DNA of 64,000 nt, from NCBI RefSeq assembly GCF_016865425.1, contig NZ_AP023355.1, forward strand, positions 3,036,198 through 3,100,197, given 5' to 3'. The notes under the pieces were generated by a model. The model saw only the letters and a program-made list of their open reading frames with translations, was not told the origin of the DNA and did no database searches. Position numbers and translations under genes: made by a program. The stretch comes from Actinocatenispora thailandica (GTDB lineage Bacteria > Actinomycetota > Actinomycetes > Mycobacteriales > Micromonosporaceae). Positions 57,238 to 64,000 of the stretch are shown here, one piece after another (positions within the stretch are counted from its first letter, which is position 1; the number at the start of each line of letters is the position of its first letter).

Positions 57238-58452
57238 GTGGGCGGCTCGTCCGAGGGCGGCGGGCCGCTGCAGGGCGGCGGGCGGGCCCGCGGCGCCGAC
57301 CCGGACGTGAGCGGGTTGCGGGACGGCGGCGTGCTGCTGCCCGGGAGCCCGGGGAGCCCGGCCCGGCTCGCGTTTCGGATCACCGCGCTGGCCTCCTGGA
57401 TCCTGCTGTCGGTGCTCGGCGTGCCGGTCGCGCACCGCCCGCTGACCACCGTGCTGGTCGCCGTCGCCGGTGCGGTGGTGATCGTGAGCGCGACCGTACT
57501 GCGCCGCCGGCACTGGTGGCTGTCGGCGCTCGGCGTGCAGCTGTTCGCGGCGATGGGGCTGGTGCTGACGGCGATCGGGCCCAGCTGGGTCGGCTGGGCG
57601 CCGGTGGTCTTCGCGCTGTTCTGGTCGATCATCCGGCTGCCGGCTCGTTTCGCGGTCTTCGCCTCGGCGACGCTGACCGCCGGCATGATCGTCGTCGGCT
57701 GGTTCGCCCTGGGGCCGGCCGCGGTGGTCGGGCAGCTCGGTACCTGCATGGGCGTCGCGGTGCTGGCGTACTCGATGCGTACCGCCCGGCAGCGCGCCAC
57801 GGACGCCGAGCGGCTGCTCGCCTCCGAACGCGCGGCGCGCGAGGCGACCGAGCGGGCCGGCGTACTCGCCGAGCGGCAGCGGCTGGCCCGGGAGATCCAC
57901 GACATCCTGGCGCACACGCTCTCGGCGCAGGTGGTGCAGTTGGAGGGGACCCGGATGCTGCTGCGCCACGGGGCCGACACCGACGCGGTACTGGCCCGGG
58001 TCGAGCAGGCGCAACGGCTGGCCCGGGACGGCCTGGACGAGACCCGCCGCGCGCTGGACTCGCTGCGCGGCCGGTCCCGGCCGTTGACCGAGACGCTGCC
58101 GGCGCTCGCCGCGGACGCCGGCGCCGGCTACACCAGCGAGGGCGACGCGCGGGACCTGGGACCGGAGGCGTCGCTCGCGATCGTGCGGACCGTACAGGAA
58201 GCCTTGACCAACGTACGCAAGCACGCGCGCGGCGCCGCCACGACGGTACGGCTGCGGTACGCCCCGGACGCGACCACCGTCGAGGTCGTCGACGGTGGGG
58301 GAGGCGTGCCGGCCGCCGACGAACTCGCCGGCACCGGCGGCGGGTACGGTCTTGCCGGGATGCGGGAGCGCGCCGAACTGCTCGGCGGAGCGCTGACCGC
58401 GGGGCCGCTCGCGGATGGCGGATTCCGGGTCCGGCTGCGCATTCCGACCTGA
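57238..58452 (+). CDS. NarL-type sensor histidine kinase
   Basis: A 404-residue kinase. The N-terminus is disordered, five or so helices span about residues 40-180, and the HisKA_3 phosphoacceptor is in RLAREIHDILAHTLSAQVVQ. The ATPase domain has TVQEALTNVRKHARGAATTV (N box) and GGGYGLAGMRERAELLGG (G box). GTG 57238. Followed 13 bases later by its response regulator. Signal unknown. Confidence 0.92.
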   Translation: MGGSSEGGGPLQGGGRARGADPDVSGLRDGGVLLPGSPGSPARLAFRITALASWILLSVLGVPVAHRPLTTVLVAVAGAVVIVSATVLRRRHWWLSALGVQLFAAMGLVLTAIGPSWVGWAPVVFALFWSIIRLPARFAVFASATLTAGMIVVGWFALGPAAVVGQLGTCMGVAVLAYSMRTARQRATDAERLLASERAAREATERAGVLAERQRLAREIHDILAHTLSAQVVQLEGTRMLLRHGADTDAVLARVEQAQRLARDGLDETRRALDSLRGRSRPLTETLPALAADAGAGYTSEGDARDLGPEASLAIVRTVQEALTNVRKHARGAATTVRLRYAPDATTVEVVDGGGGVPAADELAGTGGGYGLAGMRERAELLGGALTAGPLADGGFRVRLRIPT

Positions 58453-58465
58453 ACGAGGGGGTGCG

Positions 58466-59128
58466 GTGGAGCAGCGGCCGATCCGGGTCGTGGTGGCCGA
58501 CGACCAGCGCGTGGTGCGCGAGGGCATCGAGCTGATGCTGTCGCTGACCGACGGGGTCGAGGTGGTCGCCACCGCCGCCGACGGCGAGCAGGCGGTGGCC
58601 GCGGTCGCCCGGCACGACCCGGACGTGGTGCTGATGGATCTGCGGATGCCGCGTTGCGACGGGGTCGAGGCGACCCGGCGGGTGCGTCGGGACCATCCGC
58701 GCTCCCAGGTCGTGGTGCTGACCACGTTCGCCGACGACGAGTCGGTACTGGCCGCGCTGCGTGCCGGCGCGCGCGGCTACCTGACCAAGGACGCCGGCGC
58801 CGACGAGGTGGCCCGGGCGGTGCACCGGGTCGCCGCCGGCCAGGCCGACCTGGATCCGGACGTGCAGCGCCGGCTGCTGGAGCTGCTGCCGGCTCACCAG
58901 CCGGCCCGGCCGGTACCGACCGGGCCGGCGCCGGACGGCCTGACCGACCGGGAGGCGCAGGTGCTGTCGCTGATCGCGGCGGGCCTGTCCAACACCGAGA
59001 TCGCGCAGGCCCTGGTGGTCAGCGAGGCGACGGTCAAGACCCACGTCAACCACGTCTTCGCCAAGACCGGGGTGCGCGACCGCGCCCAGGCCGTCGCCTA
59101 CGCCTACCGGCACGGCCTCGCCGGCTGA
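58466..59128 (+). CDS. LuxR/NarL-family response regulator
   Basis: A 220-residue protein with a receiver domain (RVVVADDQRVVREGIELM, phosphoacceptor Asp58 in VVLMDLRMPRCDG, Lys in GYLTKDAG) and a GerE-type helix-turn-helix (LTDREAQVLSLIAAGLSNTE, ...ATVKTHVNHVFAKTGV). Cognate partner of the preceding kinase. GTG 58466 after GAGGGGG. Confidence 0.95.
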   Translation: MEQRPIRVVVADDQRVVREGIELMLSLTDGVEVVATAADGEQAVAAVARHDPDVVLMDLRMPRCDGVEATRRVRRDHPRSQVVVLTTFADDESVLAALRAGARGYLTKDAGADEVARAVHRVAAGQADLDPDVQRRLLELLPAHQPARPVPTGPAPDGLTDREAQVLSLIAAGLSNTEIAQALVVSEATVKTHVNHVFAKTGVRDRAQAVAYAYRHGLAG

Positions 59129-59185
59129 CCACGCCGGCTTGCCGGTGGGCCGAGGCGGTGCCGGCCCGCTTGTACGCTTCCCGCC

Positions 59186-60031
59186 ATGGTGGGAACGATG
59201 ATCGTCACCGGCGTGTCGGGATATCTGGGTGGCCGGCTGGCCGCGCGGGCCGTTCGCCGGGGCTGGTCGGTCGTCGGCACGGTTCATGCTGGACGGTGCT
59301 CGGTCGCTGCGGTCCAGGTCGAACGGATCGATCTGGTCGATCGTTCGGCCACCGCCGCGCTGCTGGACCGGATCCGGCCCGACGCGGTGATCCACGCCGC
59401 GACCGGCCGGGATCGCGGTGACTGGGCCGCGGTCGCCGACGCCACCGGTACCGTCGCGGTCGCCGCGGCCGCGGTGGGCGCCAGGCTGGTGCACGTCTCC
59501 AGCGACGCCGTCCTGTCCGGGCGGCAACCGCCGTACGACGAGTCGGCGCTACCGGACCCGGTCAACCGGTACGGCGCGGGGAAGGCCGCGGCCGAGACCG
59601 TCGTGAAGGCGGTGGCGCCCGGCGCGGCGATCGTCCGGGCACCGCTGATCGTCGGGACCGACGGCGACAGCAAGTACGAGCGGATGACGCCGGCGCTGAT
59701 CGCGGGGGAGCCGGGTGCGCTGTTCACCGACTCGTACCGCTCGCCGATCCACGTCGACGACCTGAGCGAGGCGCTGCTCGAGCTCGCCACCGCGGGTGCC
59801 GCCGCCGGCGAGCATGCCGGCGTGCTGAACGTGGCAGGGCCGGAGACCATCAGCTTTCATCAGCTCGGCATGTTGATCGCGCGCCGGCAGGGCCTCGACC
59901 CGGCGCTGGTCCCGAGCGCCCGAGCGGGTGAACTCGATGTCGTGATCCCACGAGACACCCGTCTCGACACGAGCCTTGCCACCGGCCTGCTGACGATCAG
60001 GCTGCGCGGCGTGCGCGAGTTTCTCGCCTGA
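59186..60031 (+). CDS. RmlD-like NAD(P)-dependent epimerase/reductase
   Basis: A 281-residue extended short-chain dehydrogenase. The Rossmann start is MIVTGVSGYLGGRLAARAV, followed by RPDAVIHAATGRD, the catalytic VHVSSDAVLSG and Y-x3-K in NRYGAGKAAAE. It resembles dTDP-4-dehydrorhamnose reductase, but no sugar-nucleotide genes are nearby. Substrate unknown. Confidence 0.85.
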   Translation: MVGTMIVTGVSGYLGGRLAARAVRRGWSVVGTVHAGRCSVAAVQVERIDLVDRSATAALLDRIRPDAVIHAATGRDRGDWAAVADATGTVAVAAAAVGARLVHVSSDAVLSGRQPPYDESALPDPVNRYGAGKAAAETVVKAVAPGAAIVRAPLIVGTDGDSKYERMTPALIAGEPGALFTDSYRSPIHVDDLSEALLELATAGAAAGEHAGVLNVAGPETISFHQLGMLIARRQGLDPALVPSARAGELDVVIPRDTRLDTSLATGLLTIRLRGVREFLA

Positions 60032-60127
60032 CCGGGCTGGCCCGACGGGGACCGGTGTCCGGGCCCCGTGCGCGGATCGAGCCGGCCGGTTCGCGGGCCG
60101 GCGGCCGTGGACGGGCGCGGCGGTCGG

Positions 60128-60682
60128 TCAGCGGACCGGGGGCAGACCGCGGCGGTTGGTCAGGCTGGCCGCGGCGGTGCCGCGCACGATCGCGGTGATG
60201 GCGATGCCGCCGATCAGGTTGATGATCACTGTCGGCAGCACCGTGAGGTACCCGCCCTCCCGGTTGTGCACGCCGAGCGGGATCAACACCAGGATCGCCG
60301 TACACAGCGCGCCGATCCAGCCGAAGTAGAACAGCGGCCGCGGGGTGCCGACGAGCAGCAGGTGCATCACCGCGGTGGCCAGCAGCGCGGCGACCGCGCC
60401 GGAGAACGCGTACGCGAGCATCGACGGCGCGAACGGATCACCGCCGGGCTTGACGCCGAGCACGCTCTGTCCGAGCACGTTGCCGACGATCAGGAACCCG
60501 ACCACGGCGAGCAGTGCGGCGATCACCGCGGTGACGACGCCGCCGGTCCACAACCGGGTCGCGGAGAACGTCGCCGCGCTCCGTGGGCGGGCCGGCTCGG
60601 GCTCGCCGTACCCGCGGGGGCCGACCGCCTCGTCGGTCGGTGGCCGGGGCGGTTCAGGGGTTGCCGAGCCGTACCAGGTCAC
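60128..60682 (-). CDS. DUF6069-like membrane protein
   Basis: A 184-residue protein. The Pro/Arg-rich N-terminus (about 40 residues) is followed by four helices (LWTGGVVTAVIAALLAVVGF, MLAYAFSGAVAALLATAVMH, FYFGWIGALCTAILVLIPLG, VLPTVIINLIGGIAITAIV). The layout fits the DUF6069 family. Function unknown. Confidence 0.72.
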   Translation of the reverse strand: MTWYGSATPEPPRPPTDEAVGPRGYGEPEPARPRSAATFSATRLWTGGVVTAVIAALLAVVGFLIVGNVLGQSVLGVKPGGDPFAPSMLAYAFSGAVAALLATAVMHLLLVGTPRPLFYFGWIGALCTAILVLIPLGVHNREGGYLTVLPTVIINLIGGIAITAIVRGTAAASLTNRRGLPPVR

Positions 60683-60753
60683 GTGCCACCTCCGCGGAAG
60701 GACCGGATGTCTCGTCCATCATCGGTCATCCCGGGCGTGCCCGCATCCGACGG

Positions 60754-61578
60754 TCAGTCCGACCGGTCGTAGCCCCAGGCGGTGCAGAACGAGGTGAACT
60801 CGTCCGGCACGTCGTCGGGCACCGGCCGGGCCGGTTGCAACCGGCCGGAGTTGATCTTCTCGCTCCAGTCGCCGAGGCCGCGGCGGAACTTGGTGTGCCC
60901 GTTGTCGCCGTACTCCAGCATCGAGGCTTCCCACTCGACGCCGAGGAACTCGCACAGCCGGCGGGTCTCCTCCTCCGGGCGTTCGGTGAGGTCCTCGTAC
61001 CGCACGTCGACGCCGGTCAGCTGCTCGCGCGCCTCCTGCAGCGAGGTCAGGTACCGCAGGATGTCGGTGATGGCCTCGTCCCGGGACAGTTGGGGCCGGG
61101 CCTCCCGCCACGATGCGAGGATCGAGGCCGGGTGACGGAGCAGGAAGACGAACCGGGCGTCCGGCCAGATGTCGAGCAGCCGCTTGGTCCGGAACACCTG
61201 GTTGGGCGTCTTCTCGACCAGGACTTTCTTGCCGCTGCGGCGCAGCGCCTCGTCCAGCAGCCGGTCCCACAGCAGCGCGGTGAGCTCGTTGTTGTCGAAC
61301 CCCAGGTCGCTCATCGCGTGCTCGGCGAACCAGCCCTTGGCCTTCGCCTCGATGTCGCCGAGGTGCAGCTCGTGCGGCGCGAACAGCTGGGAGTGGCTGT
61401 CCAGGATGACGCGTAACAGGGTGGAGCCGGAGCGCACCGAGGACAGCAGGAACACCGGCTGCTTCAGCAGCCGTTCGCCGCGGATCACCGGGCGTCGTCG
61501 ACGTGGGCCGCGGACCCGGACCAGTTCGAAACCGGTGGTGCGACCCAATGCCGTGTTGATCTTCTGCTTCACCTTCAT
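60754..61578 (-). CDS. Sulfotransferase family protein
   Basis: A 274-residue protein with the PAPS 5'-phosphosulfate loop VFLLSSVRSGSTLLRVIL and the 3'-phosphate region ARFVFLLRHPASILASWREA. The Sulfotransfer_3-type helices (DVRYEDLTERPEEETRRLCE) follow. It would transfer sulfate from PAPS to an unknown lipid, carbohydrate or secondary metabolite. ATG 61578 follows AAGGAGAG. The promoter lies in an A/T-rich island. Confidence 0.9.
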   Translation of the reverse strand: MKVKQKINTALGRTTGFELVRVRGPRRRRPVIRGERLLKQPVFLLSSVRSGSTLLRVILDSHSQLFAPHELHLGDIEAKAKGWFAEHAMSDLGFDNNELTALLWDRLLDEALRRSGKKVLVEKTPNQVFRTKRLLDIWPDARFVFLLRHPASILASWREARPQLSRDEAITDILRYLTSLQEAREQLTGVDVRYEDLTERPEEETRRLCEFLGVEWEASMLEYGDNGHTKFRRGLGDWSEKINSGRLQPARPVPDDVPDEFTSFCTAWGYDRSD

Positions 61579-61617
61579 CGAGCCGCACGGTAAGGAGAGA
61601 GTTTAAGAATTTGCTGA

Positions 61618-61636
61618 GCTGTAACCAAGATACAGC
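61618..61636. promoter_or_regulatory. Inverted repeat in the A/T-rich sulfotransferase promoter
   Basis: GCTGTA / TACAGC with a 7-base spacer lies about 40 bases upstream of the sulfotransferase start, in a stretch (about 61590-61670) much richer in A/T than its surroundings. A plausible regulator site. Confidence 0.4.
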
Positions 61637-61695
61637 CATGATTTACCTCACAACAGGCAACTCGGTAGTATCGGTCGCCCGTTTGGTGTCCCCCT

Positions 61696-62262
61696 TCAGG
61701 TGGTCTCGGTGCGCAGCCCGCGCAGCAGCGCGGCGAACACCGGTGCCGTCGGCGGCGTGTCGTGCGGGTTGGCCAGCCGCAGCAGCAGGACGCCGTCGAT
61801 GAGTGCGAGCAGTGCCCGAAGGTCCCGTTCCGGCCGGTTCGAACCGAGCGCGGCCAGCCAGCCGCCGCCCCAGCCGAGCAGCTCCTGCTGGGCGACGTCG
61901 ATCCGGCGCTGCAGCTCGGGCCGGAACGCCGCTTCGTGGAAGATCGCCTGCCGGGCCAGTGCCAGCATCCGCTGCGGCCCGGTGAGTTGCTCGATCAGCC
62001 CGGCGAGCTGTGCCGCGAAGGTGTCCACGTCGTGCGGCGGGTCCGCCGTGGCGAGCTGCCGCCAGCCCTCGGTCTCGCGCTCCAGCAGCCGGTCCAGCAC
62101 GCCGGCCAGCAGCGCGTCCCTGCTGCGGAACACGTTGGAGGTCGAGCCCAGCGGCAGGCCGGCGGCGGCGTCCACGGCACGGTGGGTGAGCCGACGGGAG
62201 CCGCCGGCGCCGAGCACGTCGATCGCCGCGTCGCAGATGCGCTGTCGTCGGTCGGTCGCCAC
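61696..62262 (-). CDS. TetR-family transcriptional regulator
   Basis: A 188-residue protein. The TetR helix-turn-helix is RRQRICDAAIDVLGAGGSRR, then LTHRAVDAAAGLPLGSTSNV, followed by a C-terminal ligand domain (TetR_C_6-like, LLALIDGVLLLRLANP). GTG 62262. Divergent from a flavin monooxygenase across a 54-base region with two matching palindromes, so it represses itself and that gene. Confidence 0.94.
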   Translation of the reverse strand: MATDRRQRICDAAIDVLGAGGSRRLTHRAVDAAAGLPLGSTSNVFRSRDALLAGVLDRLLERETEGWRQLATADPPHDVDTFAAQLAGLIEQLTGPQRMLALARQAIFHEAAFRPELQRRIDVAQQELLGWGGGWLAALGSNRPERDLRALLALIDGVLLLRLANPHDTPPTAPVFAALLRGLRTETT

Positions 62263-62270
62263 GGGCCGAC

Positions 62271-62305
62271 ACTACAGCAGTAGTCATGAGCACTACATCT
62301 GTAGT
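62271..62305. promoter_or_regulatory. Tandem TetR operators
   Basis: Two 14-base dyads, ACTACAGCAGTAGT (62271-62284) and ACTACATCTGTAGT (62292-62305), have starts 21 bases apart, two helical turns. They lie between the divergent tetR and monooxygenase starts. The second is perfect (ACTACA-TC-TGTAGT). Confidence 0.85.
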
Positions 62306-62316
62306 ACGGTCGGGGC

Positions 62317-63378
62317 ATGGCGAGAACGGCGGCCGTCGTCGGAGGCGGCATCGGAGGGTTGACCGCGGCGATCGCGTTGCATCGGGCCGGCTGGCGGGTC
62401 GCCGGGTTCGAGCGGGCCGCGGCGCTGCCCGCCACCGGCACCGCGCTGGGCATCTGGCCGGCCGCGCTGCGTGCGCTGGAGCGGATCGGCGTGGACGCCC
62501 GGTCGGTGGGCCGGCCACAACCGTCCGGCGCGCTGCTGCGGCCGGACGGGCGGCCGCTCGCCGAGATCGACATGGACGCGCTGACCGCCCGGGTCGGCGA
62601 GCCGGTCCGGCTGATCAACCGCCCGACGCTGCTGCGGTTGCTGTTCGCCGCGCTGCCGGCCGGCACCGTCCGGCTGGATCGTCCGGTCACCGACCTCGGG
62701 GCGCTGCGCGCCGAGTACGACCTGGTGGTGGGCGCCGACGGGGTGCACAGTGCGGTGCGTGCGGCGGCGTTCGGCCCGCGGTACCGGGCGCGTCCGGTCG
62801 GCAGCGTCGCCTGGCGCGGGTCGGTGCCGCTGCGGCTGCCGTCCGGTGCCGAGGTGTGGGGGAGCGGGACGAAGTTCGGTTACACCCCGCAGCAGGACGG
62901 CCGGACGAACTTCTACGCGGTGACCCGGGCGCCGGCCGGGTGGCGCCCCGCCGACGACCTCGCCGAACTGACGCGGCTGTTCGGCTCCTGGGCCGAGCCG
63001 GTGCCCACGATCGTCGCCGGGATCGACCCGGCGGGCCTGCTGCGGCACGAGATCGTCGACCTGCGACCGCCGCTCCCGTCGTACGTGGCGGGCTCGGTGG
63101 TGCTGCTCGGCGACGCGGCGCACGCCATGACGCCGGACCTCGGGCAGGGTGGCTGTCAGGCGATCGTGGACGCGGTGACGCTCGCGGACTGCCTCGGCAC
63201 CGGCGACGACATCGCGGCCGGGCTGGCCGGCTACGAGCGGCTCCGCCGCCGCCGCACGCAGCGGATCGTGCGGATGTCCCGGCTGGCGGGCCGGCTCGGG
63301 CAGGTGCGCCGGCTGGTCTGGCTGCGCAACGCCGCGCTGCGGCTGGCGATCCGCTCCGGCCCACCCGCTGCGGGCTGA
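62317..63378 (+). CDS. FAD-dependent monooxygenase
   Basis: A 353-residue group A flavoprotein hydroxylase. The FAD-binding AAVVGGGIGGLTAAIALHRA, the DG motif VVGADGVHSAVRAA and the second FAD motif LLGDAAHAMTPDLGQGGCQA are intact. The nearest look-alikes act on aromatics, antibiotics or quinones. With its divergent TetR it forms a substrate-inducible detoxification or catabolic unit. ATG 62317. Confidence 0.92.
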   Translation: MARTAAVVGGGIGGLTAAIALHRAGWRVAGFERAAALPATGTALGIWPAALRALERIGVDARSVGRPQPSGALLRPDGRPLAEIDMDALTARVGEPVRLINRPTLLRLLFAALPAGTVRLDRPVTDLGALRAEYDLVVGADGVHSAVRAAAFGPRYRARPVGSVAWRGSVPLRLPSGAEVWGSGTKFGYTPQQDGRTNFYAVTRAPAGWRPADDLAELTRLFGSWAEPVPTIVAGIDPAGLLRHEIVDLRPPLPSYVAGSVVLLGDAAHAMTPDLGQGGCQAIVDAVTLADCLGTGDDIAAGLAGYERLRRRRTQRIVRMSRLAGRLGQVRRLVWLRNAALRLAIRSGPPAAG

Positions 63379-63513
63379 GGTCGGCGCCCTTCTTTCAGTC
63401 CAGCTACCTAGGAAGCATTGCGAGCAGTGCCCGCCGGCACACCGCGCGCCGATCGGGACGCCCGGGGCTGGAATGATGGACAGCCACGGAGCTGGCGACA
63501 GGCAGGTGGGCCG

Positions 63514-64000
63514 ATGAAGAGGCTGTACAACTCGCCCGACACGGTGGTGTCCGAAGCGCTGGAGGGCATCGCGCTGACCCATCCCGAACTGCTGCGGGTG
63601 GCCCACGATCCGACGTACCTGGCCCGGGTCGACGCGCCGGTCGCCGGCCGGGTCGCGGTGGTCTCCGGCGGCGGCTCCGGCCACGAGCCGATGCACGTCG
63701 GGTTCGTCGGCCCCGGCATGCTGTCCGCCGCCTGCCCGGGCGAGCTGTTCACCTCGCCCACCGCCGACCAGGTCGAGGCGGCGGTACGCGCGGTCGACGC
63801 CGGCGCCGGCACGGTGCTGGTGGTGAAGAACTACTCCGGCGACGTGATGAACTTCGAGATGGCCGCCGAGCTGCTCGCCGCCGACGGGGTCGCCACCGAA
63901 ACCGTGCTGGTCGCCGACGACGTCGCGGTCGAGGACTCCACCTACACCAGCGGGCGGCGCGGCGTCGGCGCGACGGTGCTGGTGGAGAAGGTGTGCGGAG
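63514..64000 (+). CDS. dhaK: Dihydroxyacetone kinase subunit DhaK, partial
   Basis: The first 162 residues are present and the gene runs off the right edge. It starts [20 protein letters not shown], with [20 protein letters not shown] (substrate-binding His region), [20 protein letters not shown] and [10 protein letters not shown]. DhaK binds dihydroxyacetone covalently and is phosphorylated via DhaL, using ATP or a PTS donor. ATG 63514; 135 bases after the monooxygenase, with a plausible own promoter. Confidence 0.93.
   Translation, partial: MKRLYNSPDTVVSEALEGIALTHPELLRVAHDPTYLARVDAPVAGRVAVVSGGGSGHEPMHVGFVGPGMLSAACPGELFTSPTADQVEAAVRAVDAGAGTVLVVKNYSGDVMNFEMAAELLAADGVATETVLVADDVAVEDSTYTSGRRGVGATVLVEKVCG

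Overview
The window is very GC-rich actinobacterial chromosome: GTG starts are common, four-base GTGA/ATGA gene overlaps are frequent, an actinobacterial LexA box precedes ruvC, and PIM-lipid genes (pgsA-patA-pimA) are present. Gene order thrS ... HIT-pgsA-patA-pimA ... pdxST-yebC-ruvCAB-yajC-secDF-apt-rel ... hisS-aspS is the actinobacterial backbone also known from mycobacteria and Micromonosporaceae. A Micromonosporaceae-like soil actinomycete is my best guess; the genus cannot be fixed from sequence alone. No tRNA, rRNA, CRISPR array or transposase was found.

Layout. 1-5.1 kb: glycoside hydrolases (a membrane-anchored GH67-like protein cut by the left edge, then a GH38 alpha-mannosidase). 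5.1-11.1 kb: transporters and small proteins, including an overlapping pair of an FchA-type cyclohydrolase/cyclodeaminase and a FolD that lacks the usual catalytic lysine. 11.2-15.8 kb: a PadR regulator, then a MerR regulator translationally coupled to a VIT/VWA protein. 16.1-18.1 kb: thrS. 18.2-29 kb: an accessory block splitting the usual thrS-HIT neighbourhood. It holds a GntR/microprotein cassette, an orphan type VII secretion module (mycosin plus ESX-type substrates, no Ecc core genes), a conspicuously lower-GC trio (lipoprotein and two ESX-like proteins), an RNHCP protein, a GH18-like protein and a class C serine hydrolase. 28.6-34.6 kb: HIT protein, K+ channel, MFS exporter with MarR, and EF-G2. 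34.9-50.8 kb: housekeeping run (PIM synthesis, vitamin B6, Holliday junction resolution, Sec translocase accessory factors, Apt, Rel). 50.9-56.6 kb: cyclophilin, MBL hydrolase, hisS, aspS. 56.7-64 kb: two-component system, epimerase, sulfotransferase, TetR with a flavin monooxygenase, and the start of dhaK.

Two observations deserve most attention. First, the FchA-like/FolD-like pair (6885-8311) looks like a split methylene-THF dehydrogenase/cyclohydrolase, because FolD has Leu where the catalytic Lys should be. Second, at least five accessory genes (an MFS tail, a DUF1707 gene, a universal stress protein, a type VII substrate and RNHCP) each need exactly one extra G or C in a short G/C run to restore frame, whereas about 20 conserved housekeeping genes are intact. 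This is either a base-calling artefact or real decay.
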